Positions 62,153 to 64,000 of a stretch of DNA of 64,000 nt are shown here, piece by piece. The DNA lies in NCBI GenBank assembly GCA_040386335.1, contig JAZKFT010000017.1, positions 248,001-312,000 of the forward strand, in the 5' to 3' direction. Below the pieces are notes generated by a model. It did no database searches. It was not told where the DNA came from and saw only the letters and a list, made by a program, of their open reading frames with translations. The position numbers were made by a program, and so were the translations under genes. The stretch comes from JAZKFT01 sp040386335 (GTDB lineage Bacteria; Bacteroidota; Bacteroidia; Chitinophagales; Chitinophagaceae). How positions within the stretch are numbered: position 1 is the stretch's first letter; every line of letters starts with the position of its first letter.

Positions 62153-63010
62153 CTAACAGCAGCTACTTCCAGGCTCACAACAATTACGTTCGTCTTTTGC
62201 GGGCTTATCACCATATACGGTGATACTCACAATTTTTGTAGAACCGTTTTTATATGCCGCTATTTCTTCAGCCGATAAATAATTTGCCAGTATGTCTTCG
62301 GGCAACACAATTTCTTTTTCTTTTTGAAGCGTGATATTTTCAAATCCGGCTTCTTCTATCATGCTTAAATATTCCTGTTTTTGGATGGCACCTGCCACAC
62401 AACCCGCATACAATTCTGCCACCTGTTTCCATTTTTCAGGAAGAAAACCTTGTAGCACAATATCAGATATAGAGAAATGGCCACCGGGTTTTAAAACGCG
62501 GAAAATTTCGCTGAACACCTTGTGTTTATTAGGAACCAGGTTGAGTACACAATTGCTGACGATCACATCGGCGCGGTTGCTGGTAACCGGCATATTGTCG
62601 ATATCGCCAAGGCGGAATTCCACATTATTGAACCCTAACTTTTCGGCATTTTCACGGGCTTTGGCGATCATTTGTTCGGTAAAATCGATACCTAACACTT
62701 TACCATTTTCACCCACCGCTTTCCGGGCTACAAAAGCGTCGTTACCAGCACCACTGCCGAGGTCTATCACGGTATCGCCTTCTTTCATTTTTGCGAAAGC
62801 AGTAGGTAATCCGCAGCCCAAACCGAGGTCGGCATCCGGGTTGTAGCCGTCCAGTTTTGTGTAGTCATCAGCCATGATATTATAAACTTCGTCGCCGCAA
62901 CAGGCTGATGTGGCACCACAGCAGGAGGTGGCGTTTTCTGTAAAGCTCTGGCTGGCTATCTGGCCATACTTTTCTTTTACGAGTTCCTTGATTTCAAATT
63001 CTGTATTCAT
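62153..63010 (-). CDS. arsM: Arsenite S-adenosylmethionine methyltransferase
   Basis: A 285-residue methyltransferase that methylates As(III) in steps to volatile or less toxic forms. The SAM site VIDLGSGAGNDAF is at about 81-93. The three catalytic cysteines of ArsM are present at Cys66, Cys154 and Cys204. There are extra paired cysteines near the N terminus (30-31 and 37-38) and a C-terminal tail NCCEPGSSCC. It follows arsR after 120 bases. Confidence 0.95.
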   Translation of the reverse strand: MNTEFEIKELVKEKYGQIASQSFTENATSCCGATSACCGDEVYNIMADDYTKLDGYNPDADLGLGCGLPTAFAKMKEGDTVIDLGSGAGNDAFVARKAVGENGKVLGIDFTEQMIAKARENAEKLGFNNVEFRLGDIDNMPVTSNRADVIVSNCVLNLVPNKHKVFSEIFRVLKPGGHFSISDIVLQGFLPEKWKQVAELYAGCVAGAIQKQEYLSMIEEAGFENITLQKEKEIVLPEDILANYLSAEEIAAYKNGSTKIVSITVYGDKPAKDERNCCEPGSSCC

Positions 63011-63130
63011 GTTTTTGGTTTTTATTACAGGCGCATCCTGCGGTTTTAAATAATTTCATTTCAATCCATAGAACTAAAGCCTATGGCTAGTAAAAAGTAT
63101 AAGATACCTGTCATGGTCATGCATTATCCG

Positions 63131-63466
63131 TCAGCAGCATGCTTTCTCATTCTGTTTTTTGAGCTTTAAAAACAGGTTGTTGAAATCAGTGTTGAATTTG
63201 TCAAAAGCCGTCCAGTTGATACAGTAGCAACTCTTAGGACCGTCTATCGAACCGGTAACCAGGCCTGCTTCTTTCAACGCTTTCAGGTGCTGGCTTACTG
63301 TAGATTGCGAAAGCGGCAGCACTTCTACTATTTCACCGCAAATACACTCGTTATGCTGGGCCAGCATTTTAAGGATGGCTATACGGGCCGGGTGGGCAAT
63401 AGCTTTGGTAAATGCAGCCAGCTCCTGCTCCTGTTTACTAAATGATTCTTTCTTGTTAATAGCCAT
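63131..63466 (-). CDS. arsR: ArsR/SmtB-family arsenic-responsive repressor
   Basis: A 111-residue winged-helix repressor. The metal-sensing pair lies in ECICGEI (about 40-46, the ELCVCDL site), and the recognition helix in SQSTVSQHLKALKEAGLV. A second Cys pair SCYC (about 78-81) and a C-terminal KACC are also there. It probably binds the inverted repeat at 63497-63518 in its own promoter and lets go when arsenite binds. ATG 63466 is chosen; the extension upstream runs into the promoter. Confidence 0.93.
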   Translation of the reverse strand: MAINKKESFSKQEQELAAFTKAIAHPARIAILKMLAQHNECICGEIVEVLPLSQSTVSQHLKALKEAGLVTGSIDGPKSCYCINWTAFDKFNTDFNNLFLKLKKQNEKACC

Positions 63467-63484
63467 AGTTTTTGTTTGACAGTG

Positions 63485-63492
63485 CAAACATA
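63485..63492 (-). promoter_or_regulatory. -7 box of the ars locus
   Basis: TATGTTTG on the minus strand matches TAnnTTTG, 19 bases before arsR ATG, with the operator immediately upstream. Confidence 0.65.
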
Positions 63493-63496
63493 ATCG

Positions 63497-63518
63497 TTTA
63501 TCGTAAATATACGATAAA
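63497..63518. promoter_or_regulatory. ArsR operator
   Basis: Arms TTTATCGTA and TACGATAAA (9 bp each, exact inverse) flank a four-base centre. It lies between the -33 and -7 positions of the arsR promoter, the usual place for an ArsR-family repressor site. Confidence 0.8.
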
Positions 63519-63566
63519 AAGAAAGTAATTTTTTTCCAGTTCTATCGGTCGGGAAGCCTGCCAATA

Positions 63567-63593
63567 AAAAACCGGCTTAATCAGCCGGTTTTT
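63567..63593. terminator. Bidirectional terminator
   Basis: An 11-bp perfect stem with a five-base loop, with A-run and T-run on the two sides (63567-63577 with 63583-63593). It ends the minus-strand AIM24-like gene before the ars promoter. Confidence 0.85.
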
Positions 63594-63606
63594 GTTTTAA
63601 GGTTGA

Positions 63607-63641
63607 GCGTCCTGCATTGTGCGTTGAGCGTCTTGCGTTCA
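63607..63641. repeat. 7-bp degenerate tandem array (5 units)
   Basis: Five 7-mers: GCGTCCT, GCATTGT, GCGTTGA, GCGTCTT, GCGTTCA. It ends six bases before the stop codon of the AIM24-like gene (read on the minus strand). Confidence 0.75.
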
Positions 63642-63647
63642 GTACTA

Positions 63648-64000
63648 TCATCTTCCTCCCAACAAATTACCAAGACCGCCCAGTACACTGCCCTCATCTT
63701 TTTGTTTGTAAGTGCCATAGGCCAGTATCCTGGCGGCGAGGCGGCTTACGGGCAGGGTTTGTATCCATACGGTACCGGGGCCGCGGAGGGTGGCAAAAAA
63801 TAATCCTTCGCCACCAAAAATGGTATTTTTGATACCACCTACAAACTGCACATCGTATTGCACATTTTTTGTGTACGCAACTACGCAGCCCGTGTCAATT
63901 TTAAGCAATTCGCCAGGTTGCAACACTCTCATAAACACGTGGCCGCCTGCATGTACAAAGGCCATGCCATCGCCTTCCAGTTTTTGCATAATAAAACCTT
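63648..64000 (-). CDS. TIGR00266/AIM24-family protein (5' end outside the window)
   Basis: The last 117 or so residues of a beta-rich protein. QKLEGDGMAFVHAGGHVF, LKIDTGCVVAYTKNVQYDVQ and GGEGLFFATLRGPGTVWIQTLPV are typical of the AIM24/TIGR00266 family, whose function in bacteria is unknown. The tail SVLGGLGNLLGGR is Gly-rich and common in the family. The frame runs off the right edge, so the start is not visible. Confidence 0.88.
   Translation of the reverse strand, partial: GFIMQKLEGDGMAFVHAGGHVFMRVLQPGELLKIDTGCVVAYTKNVQYDVQFVGGIKNTIFGGEGLFFATLRGPGTVWIQTLPVSRLAARILAYGTYKQKDEGSVLGGLGNLLGGR

Noticed and set aside
61839..62156. Plus-strand open frame of 105 codons in the ars locus
   Set aside because: It runs antisense through the cysteine-rich peptide gene and a terminator and has no motif.
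2987..63641. CRISPR arrays
   Set aside because: The tandem arrays have 7-8 bp units with no spacers, and no cas genes are present.

Overview
The window is a chromosomal segment of a Bacteroidota bacterium, most likely a member of the Chitinophagaceae or a close relative. Evidence seen in the sequence: type IX secretion sorting domains of both kinds (type B on the PKD-repeat protein at 27833-32647, type A on the protein at 43485-47195), a PorP/SprF protein, a TonB-dependent receptor with a carboxypeptidase-like N-terminal domain, Bacteroidota promoters (TTTG, 18-19 nt, TAnnTTTG), few purine-rich ribosome binding sites, and a paaABCD cluster. One run of 100 N (47582-47681) is an assembly gap whose two flanks carry the same 55 bases, so it is almost certainly not a real gap.

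Layout. 1-6600: end of an unknown gene, a GH63-type glucosidase, and a galM-galK-DinB unit, then a Tdi1-like (DUF1851) gene. 6670-10090: a small lipoprotein cytochrome c, a fused alpha-beta E1 2-oxoacid dehydrogenase, and a zeta-toxin-like kinase with an overlapping 53-residue gene. 10095-22582 (all minus strand): RecQ, a NamZ-like muramidase, malate:quinone oxidoreductase, and a five-gene unit SWIM zinc finger / DUF5691 / MoxR AAA+ / DUF5682 / VWA. 22689-27532: an unrecognised protein, an Uma2 protein, a PIF1-like helicase sharing its C-terminal HTH domain with the RecQ, CvfB, and tRNA-Phe. 27833-37884: the PKD type IX substrate with its PorP/SprF partner, a SurA-like chaperone, an FMN reductase behind a 34-bp perfect palindrome, and purF. 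38415-41695: phenylacetyl-CoA epoxidase genes paaA, B, C, D behind a palindromic operator, with an ORF6N gene lodged between paaA and paaB and no paaE. 41837-50440: two secreted repeat proteins, an ECF sigma factor, an anti-sigma-like protein with three tandem N-terminal repeats, and an outer-membrane barrel. 50665-60161: aminotransferase, a decayed serine hydrolase, a DUF4397 lipoprotein, a ZipA-C-like membrane protein, a TonB receptor, an amidohydrolase and a holin-like membrane protein. 60322-63466 (minus): an arsenic locus read arsR, arsM, a 34-residue cysteine-rich peptide, an ArsN-like acetyltransferase, an aquaporin, arsC. The window ends inside a TIGR00266/AIM24 gene.

Three things stand out. 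First, the SWIM-DUF5691-MoxR-DUF5682-VWA unit is a complete, translationally coupled ATPase/VWA system built from families without an established function. Second, at least twelve places carry short tandem arrays that keep a 7-bp (sometimes 8-bp) period while the unit sequence differs from place to place; they sit just before start codons, just after stop codons, in inverted pairs, and twice inside coding sequence in frame. Third, three consecutive arsenic genes (arsR, arsM and the unlisted 34-residue peptide) all end in a Cys-Cys tail.
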